A stretch of 7,890 nucleotides of DNA, from positions 1-7,890 of the forward strand of contig NZ_SRZM01000075.1 of assembly GCF_019402445.1 (NCBI RefSeq), given 5' to 3'. This stretch comes from Brachyspira pilosicoli (GTDB lineage Bacteria > Spirochaetota > Brachyspiria > Brachyspirales > Brachyspiraceae). Positions 7,050 to 7,890 of this stretch are shown piece after piece. Below the pieces are notes generated by a model, which did not search any database, was not told the DNA's origin, and saw nothing but the letters and a program-made list of their open reading frames with translations. How positions within the stretch are numbered: the stretch's first letter is position 1; the number at the start of each line of letters is the position of its first letter. The position numbers and the translations under genes were made by a program.

Positions 7050-7421
7050 TCAACTTTTACTATAGCATAAAATATCTTTTAAAGTAGTAGCTTCATCGTT
7101 AAAAGTAACTGTAACTTTTATAAGTTTTTCAGAAATAAATTGTATAGAACCTGCTATAACCCCTGTTTGAAAAGTGTAATTAGGGTCTTCTCCTTTGATA
7201 TCACTTTCCGTAACTGTATTTTCTTTACCAGTTGCTTGACCATCTTTATCTGAATAAAATAATTTAAATCCTTTTCCATCAAATGACACACTAAGATAAG
7301 AATTAGCATTAACTACTTTAGCACTTGTAAAAACACCACTCTTTTCTATAGGAATGCTTGGAGATTTACAAGATAAAACAACAAACATAATTGATAGCAT
7401 TATTAACAATATTTTTTTCAT
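7050..7421 (-). CDS. Small predicted lipoprotein, unknown function (downstream copy of a pair)
   Basis: This 123-residue protein begins with a lipoprotein signal peptide: MKK, a hydrophobic core, and the lipobox VLSC with the lipidated cysteine at C18. It would be anchored in the inner or outer membrane, facing periplasm or surface. The mature part is small and probably all-beta, with strands such as SYLSVSF (41-47), GFKLFYS (51-57), SIQFIS (92-97) and IKVTVTF (101-107), and a second cysteine at C119 near the end. I recognise no named family. It shares a colinear pattern with the upstream lipoprotein at 7476-7868 (G-x-F-x-S near residue 29; Y-x-F then G, F-x-S, VTV and a terminal D-I-L-C). 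The pair therefore looks like an old tandem duplication. The start at 7421 has GGAGAG 11 bases upstream. It lies 54 bases after its neighbour and no terminator is visible between them, so cotranscription is likely. Confidence 0.8.
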   Translation of the reverse strand: MKKILLIMLSIMFVVLSCKSPSIPIEKSGVFTSAKVVNANSYLSVSFDGKGFKLFYSDKDGQATGKENTVTESDIKGEDPNYTFQTGVIAGSIQFISEKLIKVTVTFNDEATTLKDILCYSKS

Positions 7422-7432
7422 AATAATAATTA

Positions 7433-7438
7433 CTCTCC
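7433..7438 (-). promoter_or_regulatory. Ribosome binding site of the downstream lipoprotein gene
   Basis: GGAGAG on the minus strand, 11 bases before the ATG at 7421. Spacing is on the long side but this is the only purine-rich site and it supports the start used. Confidence 0.6.
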
Positions 7439-7475
7439 ATATATTTTCTATATTATCGGTATTATGTAGTATAAT

Positions 7476-7868
7476 TTAATTTAATTTATCACAAACTATA
7501 TTATCAAAATTAAAAACACCTTGACCTTTTACAGTAATTTCAACTTGATTATCAGAACGAAAAACAAGTTTACCTACAGAATCATTATTAGAAAAATTGT
7601 ACACATTACCATCACCTATAAAATTCATATACTCTATACGTTCAAGTCCTGGCATTTCAACTGCATCTTTATCATTTTCACCACCAAAATATAAAATCAA
7701 TCCACCGCTTCTTACATTAGCATATAAATATTTATCATATCCTTCACCCAAAACTTTTTGTCTACTTCTAAATGTACCTTCATATCTGCTTGATATACCA
7801 ACATACGCTATATCATAACAAGAATTGATACAAATAATTATAACAAAAAATAATATTATTCTTTTCAT
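7476..7868 (-). CDS. Small predicted lipoprotein, unknown function (upstream copy of a pair)
   Basis: The 130-residue protein carries a lipoprotein signal peptide: MKR, a strongly hydrophobic core, and INSC as lipobox with lipidation expected at C17. That lipobox is looser than the enterobacterial rule but usual for spirochaetes. The mature domain has short beta-type stretches (for example LILYFGG at 57-63, KLVFRS at 100-105, QVEITVKG at 108-115) and a second cysteine at C126, in FDNIVC, close to the C terminus. No known family is recognised. The region from about residue 30 to the end runs colinearly with residues 28-123 of the neighbouring lipoprotein, including the terminal cysteine, which suggests paralogy. 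Only a weak AGG 13 bases upstream precedes the ATG at 7868; the promoter would lie beyond the window edge. An alternative view is two unrelated small lipoproteins with similar folds. Confidence 0.78.
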   Translation of the reverse strand: MKRIILFFVIIICINSCYDIAYVGISSRYEGTFRSRQKVLGEGYDKYLYANVRSGGLILYFGGENDKDAVEMPGLERIEYMNFIGDGNVYNFSNNDSVGKLVFRSDNQVEITVKGQGVFNFDNIVCDKLN

Positions 7869-7890
7869 CTATACTTAATAACCTAATAAT

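Noticed and set aside
7012..7065. Possible terminator after the lipoprotein gene at 7050-7421 (AAGTT/AACTT arms followed by nine T on the minus strand)
   Set aside because: The stem is only about five AT-rich pairs with a loop over 20 bases, and the T tract is explained as the spacer of the glgC promoter.
7468..7473. TATACT on the minus strand before the lipoprotein gene at 7050-7421, possible -10 element
   Set aside because: No acceptable -35 hexamer lies 16-18 bases upstream (the best, TTGTGA, is only 15 away), so an internal promoter is not supported.
7473..7488. Three tandem copies of a five-base unit (AATTT) spanning the stop codon of the right-hand lipoprotein gene
   Set aside because: Three copies in very AT-rich DNA are too few to suggest slippage or phase variation, and copy changes would affect only the extreme C terminus.
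7597..7818. Open frame of 73 codons on the plus strand opposite the right-hand lipoprotein gene
   Set aside because: The minus-strand frame has a signal peptide, lipobox and a paralogue; the plus-strand frame has none of these.

Overview
The window is AT-rich chromosomal DNA with the look of an intestinal spirochaete, most likely Brachyspira or a close relative. This is inferred from very AT-biased codons, spirochaete-style lipoboxes and a diderm envelope gene set (ADP-heptose epimerase, a predicted outer-membrane barrel, lipoproteins) next to MurG and FtsW. I could not run a taxonomic search. All genes belong to ordinary chromosomal functions. I see no phage, insertion sequence, CRISPR array, tRNA or rRNA, and no stretch above 300 bases without a gene.

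Layout. On the plus strand, from the left edge to 1472, lie the 3' part of a YfhO-family membrane glycosyltransferase and a small DUF3592-like membrane protein that overlaps it by 8 bases. They meet a minus-strand block head-on, with only 4 bases between the two stop codons. The minus-strand block, read from 5507 down to 1477, is: a secreted predicted beta-barrel protein, ftsW, murG and hldD. These are tightly packed (13-base gap, 4-base ATGA overlap, 26-base gap) and look like one operon with a candidate promoter at 5551-5579.

Upstream of that block and also on the minus strand is glgC, with its own well-formed promoter (7006-7034), a Shine-Dalgarno that fixes its start at 6956, and a clear intrinsic terminator (5628-5659) that separates it from the barrel-ftsW-murG-hldD operon. 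Two short lipoprotein genes (7050-7421 and 7476-7868) fill the right end. They appear to be a diverged tandem duplication.

How the genes fit together: FtsW and MurG act at the membrane steps of peptidoglycan synthesis (lipid II formation and septal polymerisation). HldD makes the heptose donor for the lipooligosaccharide core. YfhO proteins decorate envelope glycans using lipid-linked sugars. The barrel protein and the lipoproteins are exported envelope components. GlgC commits glucose-1-phosphate to glycogen and is transcriptionally separate. The window is therefore mainly an envelope-biogenesis locus. I found no convincing new biological system; the least understood elements are the lipoprotein pair and the barrel-like protein.
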